Source: WJKQ01 sp043810515 (GTDB taxonomy: Bacteria; Patescibacteriota; Gracilibacteria; UBA1369; LOWO2-01-FULL-3). Taken from it: 41,156 bases of DNA. The translations under genes and the position numbers were made by a program. Below are positions 6,426 to 15,222 of the stretch, piece after piece. The number at the start of each line of letters is the position of its first letter. The first letter of the stretch is position 1. The notes under the pieces are model-generated. The model did no database searches, was not told where the DNA came from, and worked only from the letters and a program-made list of their open reading frames with translations. The stretch is from NCBI GenBank assembly GCA_043810515.1, contig JBDRNZ010000017.1:1-41156 (forward strand), written 5' to 3'.

Positions 6426-7770
6426 ATATCTGAAAAAGTTTAGTCTGGGGCGACTGCTCAGTCCGGGGCGACTGGCGCAATGGGCGTTTTATTTATTTTT
6501 CGCGTTTCTGCCTTTTCAGATCGACGCGATGGTGATGGGCGGTAATCTGAACGCAGGTGTTTTTTTAAATCCTTATCTGAGCCATTTTGTTTACGCGAGC
6601 GATATTTTTCTGATTTTGTCTTTGTTTTTTGTCGGGGTGGATGCGGTGGTGACCGGTGGCGGATTTTTGGCGAAATTAAAATTTGGGAAAGCCGGTGGGG
6701 CGGCCGGGCGGAGGTGGATTTTTTGGGGAGTTGCTGCAATTTTTTTTATGAACGTCTTTTCGCTGATTTTTTCGGCGGACGTGGCTAACACTCTTTTTTA
6801 TTGCGTGAGGATTTTGGAATGGGGGATTGTGTATCTGCTTCTGGCCGGAGGTTTTGTGGACGTGAAGAAAATTATTTATGTTTTTGTCGGAGTTGTGAGT
6901 TTCACGGCTTTGATAGGAATTTTTCAATATGTTTTTCAGGAGTCTCTGGGCTTGAGATTTTTGGGCGAGCCGATTATTTCTTCGGATAAGGCGGGCGTGG
7001 CGAAAGTGGATTTGTTTGACGGTACTGTCCTGCGGGCTTATGGAACTTTTTTTCATCCAAATGTTTTTGCGGCGTATATAACCTTTGCGATATTTTTTGT
7101 TATTGATTTCTTTAGGCGGTCGAAGATTTTGTGTGCCTTTGTTTTGGCGATTTTGGTTTTTGCTTTGATTCTAACGTTTTCCAGAAGCGCGCTTTTTGCG
7201 TTCGCGCTTGCGATGATGTTTTATTTTGCGTTTTCAAACATGCGGCTTTATGCCAAATACGTAATTGCAGCTTTTTTATTTGTTGTTTTGCTGACGATAG
7301 TGTTCGATCTTTTACCCGTTATTATCGAAAGATTTTCGCTTAGCGATTCTTCAAATCTTGCCGAACGCGGAATTTATCTGGCTATAAGTAAACATATGTT
7401 TTTTGAAAATATTTTTGGTGTTGGAGCGGGTAATTTTACCGCTGTTATGCGCAGTTATGCTGATGTAAGTCTTGAGCCGTGGATGTATCAGCCGGTGCAC
7501 AATATGTTTTTGCTTCTTTTGAATGAGATAGGAATTCAGGGGCTTTTGTTTTTTTTGGCATGGTTTTTGTATCTGCCTTATGCGGCTTTTCGGCGGATGA
7601 AAAAAATGACTGTCGAATCTGACAAAAAGTTTGTGATTGTTTTGATGGCGTTGTGGGTTTTTATTTTGGCGGTTGGCCAAATGGACCATTATTTTATTTC
7701 GCTTTATCAGGGGCAGGCGCTTTTGTGGTTTTGGGGCGGGCTTACAGCATATTCCTGTAGCCGTTTATGA
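6415..7770 (+). CDS. O-antigen ligase / polymerase-like membrane protein
   Basis: A 451-residue protein with about ten or more hydrophobic segments. The Wzy_C/O-antigen ligase region is visible at residues about 200-350: YGTFFHPNVFAAYI, FSRSALFAFALAMM, ERGIYLAIS, FGVGAGNF and VHNMFLLLLNEIG, where the His, the Arg and the Glu are typical family positions. It would polymerise or attach a surface polysaccharide at the outer membrane face. CPR bacteria lack LPS, so a cell-wall glycan is more likely. It is translationally coupled to the solute-binding protein, an unexpected partner. The last 29 bases overlap fmt on the opposite strand. Confidence 0.75.
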   Translation: MKAKYLKKFSLGRLLSPGRLAQWAFYLFFAFLPFQIDAMVMGGNLNAGVFLNPYLSHFVYASDIFLILSLFFVGVDAVVTGGGFLAKLKFGKAGGAAGRRWIFWGVAAIFFMNVFSLIFSADVANTLFYCVRILEWGIVYLLLAGGFVDVKKIIYVFVGVVSFTALIGIFQYVFQESLGLRFLGEPIISSDKAGVAKVDLFDGTVLRAYGTFFHPNVFAAYITFAIFFVIDFFRRSKILCAFVLAILVFALILTFSRSALFAFALAMMFYFAFSNMRLYAKYVIAAFLFVVLLTIVFDLLPVIIERFSLSDSSNLAERGIYLAISKHMFFENIFGVGAGNFTAVMRSYADVSLEPWMYQPVHNMFLLLLNEIGIQGLLFFLAWFLYLPYAAFRRMKKMTVESDKKFVIVLMALWVFILAVGQMDHYFISLYQGQALLWFWGGLTAYSCSRL

Positions 7771-8650
7771 AGCTTTTTGCATCTACCTCTTTTTTGCCTT
7801 CCATCTGAAGTTTTTTAGGAAGGAGAGTTCCTTTTTTTGTTGAAATTTTCAAAATTCCGTTATCGAGGAAAAAGGTTCCGGGTGATTTGTCCGCTTGTTC
7901 GGGCGAGAAATCCGCTTCGGTCAATTTTATCTTTTTTCCTTTGAATGTTGTAAAAACGGAAGGCCAGGGAGTGTAGGCTTTTGTCATGTTTGCTATTTCT
8001 TCAGCGGTTTTTGCGCTGAAATCTATTTTGCCGTTCTCCTTTTTTATTTTTCTGCAGTAGGTTGCTTTGTCTTCATTCTGCGGAATTGGCTGCAAATCTG
8101 CCTGAACAATTTCTTCAAGTGCGACCGCAAGCGTTGCGGCTGCCAGACGTGAGAGTGATTTTGTTAGAGATTGCGCGTTGTCGTTTGTGATTTTTATTCT
8201 TTTTATCATGTAAATCGGTCCGTGATCGAGTTTTTCGTCCATTTTCATTATGGAAACGCCGGTTTCTTTGTCGCCGTTCAAAAGACATTCCTGAATGGGG
8301 GAGGCGCCGCGGTATTTCGGAAGCAGCGATCCATGAACATTTATCGCTCCGTATTTTGGAATTTTTAGAATTTCTTTAGGCAGGATCATTCCGTATGAAA
8401 CCACAATAAAAAAGTCGGCAGAAGTGTTTTTTAGATTTTCTTTAAGTTCGGTTTTGTCTTTCGGCTGGAGAATTTTAAGGCCGAATTTTTTTGCGGTTGT
8501 CTTTACCGGAGGTTCGGTGAGCAGTTTTCCGCGGCCGGCAGGTTTGTCCGGCTGTGTTACTACAGCCAAAATTTCCATATGCGGAAGGTTTTCAAGTATT
8601 TCCAGAGTCGGAACCGCAAACTGTGATGTTCCAAAAAATATGATTTTCAT
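7742..8650 (-). CDS. fmt: Methionyl-tRNA formyltransferase
   Basis: A 302-residue enzyme that formylates initiator Met-tRNA with 10-formyl-tetrahydrofolate. Seen: the N-terminal IIFFGTSQFAVPTLEIL, the formyl-transfer loop AINVHGSLLPKYRGASPIQ with its Asn-His pair, DHGPI, and a C-terminal OB-like domain (residues about 205-302). Length is normal. Use of formyl-folate fits the folate operon later in the window. ATTGTA at 8658-8663 gives a minus-strand TACAAT -10 only seven bases before the ATG. The 3' end overlaps the preceding convergent gene. Confidence 0.95.
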   Translation of the reverse strand: MKIIFFGTSQFAVPTLEILENLPHMEILAVVTQPDKPAGRGKLLTEPPVKTTAKKFGLKILQPKDKTELKENLKNTSADFFIVVSYGMILPKEILKIPKYGAINVHGSLLPKYRGASPIQECLLNGDKETGVSIMKMDEKLDHGPIYMIKRIKITNDNAQSLTKSLSRLAAATLAVALEEIVQADLQPIPQNEDKATYCRKIKKENGKIDFSAKTAEEIANMTKAYTPWPSVFTTFKGKKIKLTEADFSPEQADKSPGTFFLDNGILKISTKKGTLLPKKLQMEGKKEVDAKSFINGYRNML

Positions 8651-8693
8651 TTTTTGAATTGTATCATCTTTTTGTTTTGTTTTTAACTTGGGC

Positions 8694-8721
8694 TTGCTAA
8701 AACCGGGCTTTTTGTTATAAT
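8694..8721 (+). promoter_or_regulatory. Promoter for nrnA-like gene
   Basis: TTGCTA at 8694-8699, 16-bp spacer, TATAAT at 8716-8721. It leaves about 18 bases of leader before ATG 8746. Confidence 0.6.
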
Positions 8722-8745
8722 TCGGGGCTTTTAAAGCGGAAGTTG

Positions 8746-9675
8746 ATGAAAAAATTGTATGAAAAAGTAAGGCTCGCGGTAAATAAGGCTGAAAAAATCC
8801 TTATCATCTCGCACAGAAAACCGGATTCGGATACTCTGGGCAGTGCTCTTTGTTTAAAAATCTGGCTTGAAAAAGAGGGGAAAGATGTGACTTTGGCCTG
8901 CTGCGACAAGCCGTCTGGCGCTTTTTCTTTTATGCCGGGAATTGATTCTTTTACAGATGAATTTTCTCCGGCGGATTTTGATCTTATGATTATCGTTGAT
9001 GTGGGAGCTTCGCATATGACAAATTTTCATCTTAAGTATGCGGATATTTTTGAATGCGGTGTGCCGGTTGTAAATATCGACCATCATGCATCGAATGATA
9101 ATTATGGAAATATAAATATTGTCGATCCGACGGCTTCGTCAACCACGCTGATTCTTTACCGGATGCTGAAGTATTTTGGTGTTAATTTTGACTCAAAAAT
9201 GGCGACATGCCTTCTTACCGGAATTTATGGTGATACCGGAAGCTTCATGCATTCAAATACAAACAAAGAGGTTTTTGAAGCTGCTGCGGAACTTATGAAA
9301 AGCGGAGCCTGCGTTGCAAAAATTTCCGGAGCTCTTTTTAATACAAATACTGTTCCTGCTTTGAGACTTTGGGGAAGAGTTTTTGAAAATTCTTATATCA
9401 CCGCGGATGATGTGGTGATGTCTGTTATAAAAGATGCGGATTATGATGAAGTTGGGGCCGGTCCCGAAAATCTGTCCGGAGTGGTCGATTACTTAAGCAT
9501 GGTTCCCGGCGTAAAGTTTGCCGCTTTGATTAATGAGGACAGAAAAGGAAATCTTAAAGGTTCTCTGAGGACAAGACATGCGGGAGTTGATGTCTCGCGC
9601 ATCGCGTCTGTTTTTGGAGGCGGGGGACATTCAAAAGCTTCCGGATTTATAGTCAAAGGTAAACTTAGTCTTTAA
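8746..9675 (+). CDS. nrnA: DHH/DHHA1 phosphoesterase, NrnA-like
   Basis: A 309-residue DHH-family hydrolase. Motifs: SHRKPDSDTLGSALCL (motif I), VDVG near 85, NIDHHASND (the DHH motif), YGDTGSF, and the DHHA1 domain end GGGGHSKASGF. Known relatives degrade nanoRNA of 2-5 nt, pAp or cyclic dinucleotide products using Mn. I chose ATG 8746 over the TTG one codon earlier because ATG is the rule here. It starts a head-to-tail run of four genes up to 11614. Confidence 0.85.
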   Translation: MKKLYEKVRLAVNKAEKILIISHRKPDSDTLGSALCLKIWLEKEGKDVTLACCDKPSGAFSFMPGIDSFTDEFSPADFDLMIIVDVGASHMTNFHLKYADIFECGVPVVNIDHHASNDNYGNINIVDPTASSTTLILYRMLKYFGVNFDSKMATCLLTGIYGDTGSFMHSNTNKEVFEAAAELMKSGACVAKISGALFNTNTVPALRLWGRVFENSYITADDVVMSVIKDADYDEVGAGPENLSGVVDYLSMVPGVKFAALINEDRKGNLKGSLRTRHAGVDVSRIASVFGGGGHSKASGFIVKGKLSL

Positions 9676-9720
9676 AAAGTGTGAAAATCTGGTAGAATCT
9701 TTCTGTTTTAATCTGAATTT

Positions 9721-10662
9721 ATGATTGTAAGAAAGATACTTGCCGGCATTTTGGCTTTTTTGTTTGTTGTTCTGCTTCTTCCTCTGGCCATGGCGTTCGG
9801 GTTTTACAAAACTTTTTCCGACAGCAATTTTTATAAAGGTGATTTAGTTGATCTTGCTTATGAATTCATAGTCGAAAAACTTCCGGAAAACATTGATCTT
9901 AAGGAGTTTCCATATCTGACGACGGAAGACGTTAAAGAAATTTTTGGAACGGTTTTTGATAAGGATGATCTTGGAGACGTTTTGGCCGATATGGTTTCCC
10001 AATTTAAAAACGCGACGGTTGAGGATAATATGGTGACTTTTACCATTTCGCTTGAGGCCTTTGTTTCAAAAGGTGACCTTATCGGCAAGGAGATAGCGGG
10101 GCACATGTATGACAATCTTGATCCCTGCGAATCGGGGGTTGTGCTTAATCTTGATGAAGTTAAATGTATTCCGGATGGCATGGCGCGTGCTGATTTTGAA
10201 AATGCGATTAAGACTGTTTTTGAAAGGGAAGTCGTGAGTACTCTGCCGGATAAGGTTGTTTTGAATCTGGCGGTTCCTGACTTTTTCAAAGGGGATGTGG
10301 TTGGTTTTCTTGAATCCTCGATTAATCTTATTTTTCTTACGTGCGCGGCCGTGGCGCTTTTCCTTTTGTTTTTGATAGGTCTTATTATATTCCGTCCGTG
10401 GACGAAAGTTGTAAAATGGGTTTTTGGAACTCTTTTTGTGGCTTCGCTGCTTTTTCTGCTGTTGCTTCTGGCCCTAAGGTTTTTGCCGGAAATTATCGTA
10501 ACCATGAAGGAGTATGAAATTTACGTGAGTTTTTATTCTTTCATTATAAGTGAGGTTATGGATAATGTTTTGTTTATCGTTCTGCCTATTTTTGGAGTTG
10601 GTTTCGTAATGTGGATTATCGGAATGGTTTTTGACAGAGGTAAAATTAAAAAAATCGCATGA
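9721..10662 (+). CDS. Four-TM membrane protein with large exported domain
   Basis: A 313-residue protein: membrane segment at about 5-28, a mixed hydrophilic domain of about 175 residues with two cysteines (DPCES and VKCIPDG, probably disulfide-bonded outside the cell), then three more hydrophobic segments at about 203-225, 232-255 and 275-300. No family recognised. An extended -10 (TGGTAGAAT, 9690-9698) lies 22 bases before the start. Its stop overlaps the UDG start in ATGA. Confidence 0.6.
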   Translation: MIVRKILAGILAFLFVVLLLPLAMAFGFYKTFSDSNFYKGDLVDLAYEFIVEKLPENIDLKEFPYLTTEDVKEIFGTVFDKDDLGDVLADMVSQFKNATVEDNMVTFTISLEAFVSKGDLIGKEIAGHMYDNLDPCESGVVLNLDEVKCIPDGMARADFENAIKTVFEREVVSTLPDKVVLNLAVPDFFKGDVVGFLESSINLIFLTCAAVALFLLFLIGLIIFRPWTKVVKWVFGTLFVASLLFLLLLLALRFLPEIIVTMKEYEIYVSFYSFIISEVMDNVLFIVLPIFGVGFVMWIIGMVFDRGKIKKIA

Positions 10663-11234
10663 ATCTTGAACAGCTGGCAAAGGATATATCCGTATGCACG
10701 AAATGTCCTCTTCATAAAGGCCGTAAAAATGCGGTTCCGGGAGAGGGGTCTGAAAATGCGGAGGTGCTGTTTATTGGAGAAGGGCCTGGGCGAGAGGAGG
10801 ATTTGCAGGGAAGGCCGTTTGTGGGGGCGGCCGGTCGTTTGCTTACCGAACTTATCGAAAGTATAGAGCTTAAGCGTGAGGATGTTTTTATTGTCAATGT
10901 CGTGAAATGCCGGCCGCCCAACAATCGTGATCCTTTTCCTGAAGAAATAAAAACCTGCTGGCCGTATCTTGAGGCCCAGATCAAAACAATCAAACCTAAA
11001 CTTATTGTTACTCTCGGAAGACATTCGATGGGACGTTTTTTGCCGGGTCTTAAAATTTCCGAAGTTCATGGTCGGCCCAAGCGCGCAAATGGAATCTGGC
11101 AGGAGCGTCAGGTTTATCTTCCGCTTTTTCATCCCGCGGTTGCTCTTTATGATCCCAAAAAGAAAGAGGTTTTGTTGGAGGATTTTAAAAAAATCCCCTT
11201 AATATTAAAAAAACTCGAACAACAGGAAAAATGA
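10659..11234 (+). CDS. Family-4 uracil-DNA glycosylase (Fe-S)
   Basis: A 191-residue base-excision repair enzyme that removes uracil from DNA. Seen: the 4Fe-4S ligands in VCTKCPL (residues about 13 and 16) and in VKCRPPNNRD plus TCWPYLEAQI (about 85 and 101), motif A GEGPGREEDLQGRPFVG, and motif B HPAVALYDP. Length fits family 4 (about 190-230). It is fused into an operon by ATGA overlaps on both sides. Confidence 0.93.
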   Translation: MNLEQLAKDISVCTKCPLHKGRKNAVPGEGSENAEVLFIGEGPGREEDLQGRPFVGAAGRLLTELIESIELKREDVFIVNVVKCRPPNNRDPFPEEIKTCWPYLEAQIKTIKPKLIVTLGRHSMGRFLPGLKISEVHGRPKRANGIWQERQVYLPLFHPAVALYDPKKKEVLLEDFKKIPLILKKLEQQEK

Positions 11235-11614
11235 CACATCACAGATACATTTCGATAATTGCGTTTTCGGGAACTGTCGCGTGGGTAGCGTGGGTTCTGA
11301 CTGTTTTCAAGCTGAATCCGTATGATTCCATGGGAATGAGTCTTACTTTTTTCTTCGCGACTCTTCTTATCGCGCTTGCGTGTACTTTTACAGTGGTTGG
11401 TTTTTATTTCAGGGTATGGCTTTTTAAAAACGAAATATTTTACAAGCATATAAATATTTCTCTGCGCCAGGGGATATTTCTTGGTCTTATAACTGTTTTT
11501 TGCCTCGTATTTCAAATGATGAGAGTTCTGACCTGGTGGTCGGGACTTTTACTTGTTTTTATCGTGGTGCTTCTGGAGTTTTATTTTTCATCCAGGGATT
11601 CGGAAACGACCTGA
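11231..11614 (+). CDS. Small polytopic membrane protein
   Basis: A 127-residue protein with hydrophobic segments at about 6-25, 37-60, 81-99 and 101-120, four in all. A conserved-looking LNPYDSMGM loop lies between the first two. Function unknown; similar small proteins are frequent in CPR genomes. It overlaps the UDG gene by ATGA, and its last 34 bases overlap lepB on the other strand. Confidence 0.6.
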   Translation: MTHHRYISIIAFSGTVAWVAWVLTVFKLNPYDSMGMSLTFFFATLLIALACTFTVVGFYFRVWLFKNEIFYKHINISLRQGIFLGLITVFCLVFQMMRVLTWWSGLLLVFIVVLLEFYFSSRDSETT

Positions 11615-12270
11615 TCCGCGGTGTATCCCGGAGCTCCAACAATTCTTATGTTTGACAAAGGCCACCAGACAATCCATGCTTTTCCCCTTATCAAATCTCT
11701 GCTTACAAAAGCGTTGACAGGGTTTTCTTTGCAGATCTTGTTTATCGAACTCAAAAAGCAGCTTCTGGAATCCGTGCTTGAATTTCTGTTGTCGCCAAGC
11801 ACGAAATAATGATTTTCCGGTACTTCAAATACGGATAGCCCGCTTATCAGAGCAAGCGTTCTGTTCTGATTTTCAGGACTAATGTAATCTTCCTCAAGTT
11901 TGAAATTTTCTTTCTCGCCAGACTTTGTTATATATACGTTTCCGTTTTTTACTTCCACGGTTTCGCCGGGCAGTCCTATTATTCTTTTTATGAAATATTT
12001 TTCATTATCATCTGGAACTCTGAAAACAACAACATCGCCTCTTTGCGGCTCGTTGAATATGTAAGTAGCTTCATTTATTATGATTTTCTCGCCATATCCC
12101 GTCTGGCATTCTCCGTTTACAACGTTAAAAGTGTCGCACATCGACATTCCCGAAATATCAAAAGGTGCCATGAACCATGTCTGAATTATCAGCACCAGGC
12201 TAACTATCACGGCGACGTTTATTCCAAGGTCAAGAAACCAGAGTAAGATTTTTTTTGTTGAACTCTTCAT
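11581..12270 (-). CDS. lepB: Signal peptidase I
   Basis: A 229-residue membrane protease that removes signal peptides. A single N-terminal membrane segment (about 12-33) is followed by the catalytic Ser43 (SGMSMCDTF) and Lys95 (KYFIKRIIGLPGE); the later GDNRNSSTDSR box is intact. The Ser box is atypical: SMCDTF replaces the common SMxPT, and a Cys pair (Cys45 and about Cys55) brackets an insertion, possibly a disulfide near the active site. It would process the many exported proteins here. A TATAAG -10 lies eight bases before the start. Confidence 0.93.
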   Translation of the reverse strand: MKSSTKKILLWFLDLGINVAVIVSLVLIIQTWFMAPFDISGMSMCDTFNVVNGECQTGYGEKIIINEATYIFNEPQRGDVVVFRVPDDNEKYFIKRIIGLPGETVEVKNGNVYITKSGEKENFKLEEDYISPENQNRTLALISGLSVFEVPENHYFVLGDNRNSSTDSRSCFLSSINKICKENPVNAFVSRDLIRGKAWIVWWPLSNIRIVGAPGYTADQVVSESLDEK

Positions 12271-12298
12271 GTTTAAATCTTATATTTTTTGTTTAGGA

Positions 12299-12328
12299 TT
12301 TACAATGCTTTGTCATTAATAATATAAT
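12299..12328 (+). promoter_or_regulatory. Promoter giving a leaderless transcript for the 12335 gene
   Basis: TTTACA at 12299-12304, 18-bp spacer, perfect TATAAT at 12323-12328. Only six bases separate the -10 from ATG 12335, so the transcript should begin at or beside the start codon. Confidence 0.6.
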
Positions 12329-12334
12329 GTTCCC

Positions 12335-12931
12335 ATGAGACAGAAAAAGCACCGACTTTTCAAATCTTTTCTGGATGATGGGGAGAAAATTGTGAATGTG
12401 GCACACCGTCATATTATTATTTTGAAGATTGATTCCGCCAAGACATTGTTTTTTGGGATAATTCTGCCAATTGTCGGATACTTTATTTTTCCCGAATTCC
12501 TGTTGGCGTTTGTGATATGGGGCGCGGTCGGTGTTTTTGGACTTTTTTATCATTTTGTAGACTGGTATTACGACGCGTGGCTTTTGACCAATCTTGGGGT
12601 TGTTGATATTGAAAGGAATGGATTTTTTGATGTTACGACGACCCGTATCGAATACCATATGATGGAAGGTTCTTCGTATACCGTTAAAGGCTTTCTTCAG
12701 ACCCTTTTTAATTATGGCGATATTACAATCGATAAGCTTGGATCGCAGACAAAGGTTATTTTGAAGGATGCTGCCAGTCCGAAAAAGCTTGAACGTCTTG
12801 TGATGCGATGTCAGGAAAAATATGTTTATGATCGTAGTATCCGCGACCATAATGCGCTTAAAAATATGCTTTCGGACATGATTGCGTATCATGTTCAGAA
12901 TAAAAAAGTAGAAAATAAACGAAAAGATTAA
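12335..12931 (+). CDS. Membrane protein with bacterial PH-like domain
   Basis: A 198-residue protein. Two hydrophobic segments (about 37-57 and 61-80) precede a beta-rich domain: YYDAWLLTNLGVVDIERN, then TTTRIEYHMMEGSSY and YGDITIDKLG. This resembles the bacterial PH-like domains (bPH2/YdbS type) of membrane proteins of unknown role. The C-terminal 40 residues are charged helix. It lies divergent from lepB across a 64-bp gap and directly abuts the next gene. Confidence 0.6.
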   Translation: MRQKKHRLFKSFLDDGEKIVNVAHRHIIILKIDSAKTLFFGIILPIVGYFIFPEFLLAFVIWGAVGVFGLFYHFVDWYYDAWLLTNLGVVDIERNGFFDVTTTRIEYHMMEGSSYTVKGFLQTLFNYGDITIDKLGSQTKVILKDAASPKKLERLVMRCQEKYVYDRSIRDHNALKNMLSDMIAYHVQNKKVENKRKD

Positions 12932-13345
12932 ATGCAGACCTATTTTCCAATGACGCTTGTTGTGCTTCTGATCATAGTTTTTTTGTTGGTTGTTTTTGTT
13001 TTTGTGAAAATTTCGCGGAGAAGGAGATTTGGGCCTAAAGAACTACAATACATAAAATCCCATTGGATCCGAATTATTGATGAATTCAGCAGCCATCCTG
13101 CAGCTGCTGTTATGGATGCGGATAAAATTCTGGACTACGCTCTTTTACGAAAAGGATTTGAAGGCAGTCTTGGTGAAAAATTAAGAACTGCCGGGCCGAG
13201 GTTTACCGATCTGGACGGAGTGTGGCGTGCTCATAAGCTCCGCAACCGTATCGCTCATGAATTGAGCGACGTAGACAGGGATGAGGCAAAAAGGGCTTTA
13301 AAACAGTTTAAAACCGCGTTAAACGACCTTGGGGCGGAGCTGTAA
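12932..13345 (+). CDS. Membrane-anchored HEPN-like protein
   Basis: A 137-residue protein with one N-terminal membrane segment (about 7-27), an RRRR stop-transfer cluster, and a cytoplasmic helical domain. Near the C-terminus, KLRNRIAHEL (residues about 102-111) matches the R-x4-H motif of HEPN domains, many of which are RNases or accompany nucleotidyltransferases. It starts immediately after the upstream stop, so it is probably coupled to the PH-like protein. The HEPN call rests on that motif plus helical content. A non-catalytic four-helix protein is the alternative. Confidence 0.5.
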   Translation: MQTYFPMTLVVLLIIVFLLVVFVFVKISRRRRFGPKELQYIKSHWIRIIDEFSSHPAAAVMDADKILDYALLRKGFEGSLGEKLRTAGPRFTDLDGVWRAHKLRNRIAHELSDVDRDEAKRALKQFKTALNDLGAEL

Positions 13346-13364
13346 TAGGGAAGTGTGATGTGTA

Positions 13365-13388
13365 ATTGCCCGACCCGGGACGGGTAAT
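13365..13388. other. Hairpin in the intergenic region before gatB
   Basis: ATTGCCCG (13365-13372) pairs with CGGGTAAT (13381-13388), eight pairs including one G-U, around an ACCCGGGA loop. There is no T-run, so it may be a weak terminator or a protein-binding site. The rest of 13346-13475 shows nothing else recognisable. Confidence 0.35.
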
Positions 13389-13475
13389 CCGATTGATTGT
13401 GGTTTAAATAAGCCAAATAATTTTTAATTTATCCTTGGGGATTAAAATTTTCTTTTGGAATTTCACGTTCTGTTG

Positions 13476-13481
13476 TATGAT
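13476..13481 (+). promoter_or_regulatory. -10 box just before gatB
   Basis: TATGAT lies seven bases before ATG 13489. This supports that start over the upstream in-frame ATG at 13435 and suggests a leaderless or near-leaderless mRNA. The -35 is weak. Confidence 0.45.
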
Positions 13482-13488
13482 TTTTTGT

Positions 13489-14907
13489 ATGGAATTTGAA
13501 GCTGTTATAGGTCTGGAGATTCACGCGCAGATTTCGACAAAGTCGAAGATGTTTTGTCGTTGTGATAACGATTCGTTTGAGGCTTCGCCGAATATAAACA
13601 CATGTCCTGTATGTATGGGATTTCCCGGGCAGCTTCCGGTTACGAATGAGGAGGCTGTTAAAAAAGGGATCAAGGCCGCGCTGGCTTTGAATTGTGAGAT
13701 TCCGGAGTCGTGCAAGTTTGACCGAAAAAATTATTTTTATCCGGACAGTCCGAAAGGTTTTCAGATTTCGCAGTTTGATGAGCCGTTGTCAAAAGGTGGG
13801 GAGGTTGATGTTGAGGGAAAATTCAAAGTTGGCATCACACGTCTTCATCTGGAGGATGATGCCGGAAAACTTACTCATGTGAAAAATGGCTCATTGGTCG
13901 ATTTTAACCGTGCAGGAACTCCTTTGATGGAGATTGTTTCCGAGCCCGATATGCACACTTCAGCGGAGGCCGGAGCTTATGCGCGTGAAATTCAAAAAAT
14001 TCTGAGATATGTCGGAAGCAGTGAGGCGGATATGGAAAAAGGCATGATGCGTTTTGACGCCAGCGTTTCAATTCGCCCAAAAGGAGAGAAAAAACTGTAT
14101 CCGCGCGCCGAGATAAAAAATCTGAATTCTTTTAAATCTCTCGAGAGCGCGATCGATTACGAAATAAAAAGGCAGATCGGGCTGTGGGAGGAAGGAAAAT
14201 CTTTAAAAGTTCTTACAACTGTGGGCTGGGATGATGAGAAGCAGCAGACTTATTTCATGCGTGAAAAAGAGGAGAGTAACGATTACCGTTATTTTCCGGA
14301 GCCTGACATTCCGCCTCTACACGCGGATCGTGGCATGGTCGAGAAATTAAGAAAAGAAATTCCCGAACTGCCGGATGTAAAAAAGAAAAGATATATTTCC
14401 GAATTGGGCCTGAGTGAAGAAGATGCCAGGATTTTGTCCGATAATCTTAAAATCGCGCAGTATTTTGAGGCTGTGGTCAGCAAATACGGTGACGCGAAAA
14501 GAGCGGTTTCATTCATAAATACGATTCTGATGAAACATCTGAAAGACGAACTTATTGATATTGATGAGCAAAAAGTTACTCCTGAGATGATGGCTGAACT
14601 TATTTCTCTGGTGACCAGCGGCGAAATTTCCAATAATCTTGCGAAGGGTGAAATTTTTGAGGAAATGTATAAAACCGGTAAAAGTCCGAAGAAAATAGTT
14701 GAAGAAAAAGGCCATAAACAGGTCAGCGACACCGGAGCGATCGAAAAAGTGTGCAAAAAAGTGATTGAGGAAAATCCGGGGCCGGTCGGGGATTTCAAAA
14801 ATGGTAAGGAGAAGGCTATCGGTTTTCTTGTCGGACAGGTGATAAAGGAGATGAAAGGGCAGGCAAACCCCGCAATTGTTAATGAAATTTTAAGAAAATT
14901 GTTGTAG
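13489..14907 (+). CDS. gatB: Asp/Glu-tRNA(Asn/Gln) amidotransferase subunit B
   Basis: A 472-residue subunit of the GatCAB complex, which amidates mischarged Glu-tRNA(Gln) and Asp-tRNA(Asn). Seen: the start MEFEAVIGLEIHAQIST, zinc-type CRCDN and NTCPVCMG cysteines, FDRKNYFYPDSPKGFQISQ, and LNSFKSLESAIDYE. The C-terminal YqeY-like tail (residues about 330-472) ends in GQANPAIVNEILRKLL. I chose 13489 because conservation and the -10 box agree. gatA and gatC are not in the window. Confidence 0.97.
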   Translation: MEFEAVIGLEIHAQISTKSKMFCRCDNDSFEASPNINTCPVCMGFPGQLPVTNEEAVKKGIKAALALNCEIPESCKFDRKNYFYPDSPKGFQISQFDEPLSKGGEVDVEGKFKVGITRLHLEDDAGKLTHVKNGSLVDFNRAGTPLMEIVSEPDMHTSAEAGAYAREIQKILRYVGSSEADMEKGMMRFDASVSIRPKGEKKLYPRAEIKNLNSFKSLESAIDYEIKRQIGLWEEGKSLKVLTTVGWDDEKQQTYFMREKEESNDYRYFPEPDIPPLHADRGMVEKLRKEIPELPDVKKKRYISELGLSEEDARILSDNLKIAQYFEAVVSKYGDAKRAVSFINTILMKHLKDELIDIDEQKVTPEMMAELISLVTSGEISNNLAKGEIFEEMYKTGKSPKKIVEEKGHKQVSDTGAIEKVCKKVIEENPGPVGDFKNGKEKAIGFLVGQVIKEMKGQANPAIVNEILRKLL

Positions 14908-14955
14908 AGTAGCGGGTTTTGCGTTAGTATTCTTTTTGAATTTAACCTTATTTCT

Positions 14956-15222
14956 ATGTTTGCAACTTCTGGAGATATTCTGCGTATGTCGCTGGCTATC
15001 GGCTTTATCGTTTTTATTATTTTTATTTCGATCCTGATTTTCTACGCGATTTTGATTTTGCGCGATATGTCGAAACTTATGTATGAGGTCGAAGAAGTCG
15101 TGAGCAGGATTCACAAGACAATTGTAGAGCCTCTCAAGGCGGTCGATTATATTATCGAGCGCGCGAAACCTTATGTTGAAACTGTTCTGGAGAGCCGCAA
15201 AAAGGCAAAAAAGAAGAAATAA
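14956..15222 (+). CDS. Small single-TM protein with helical tail
   Basis: An 88-residue protein with one long hydrophobic segment (about 10-35), an amphipathic helix of about 40 residues, and a Lys-rich end (RKKAKKKK). The layout resembles small DUF948-like membrane proteins. No function can be assigned. It ends exactly one base before the convergent glycosyltransferase gene. Confidence 0.55.
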   Translation: MFATSGDILRMSLAIGFIVFIIFISILIFYAILILRDMSKLMYEVEEVVSRIHKTIVEPLKAVDYIIERAKPYVETVLESRKKAKKKK

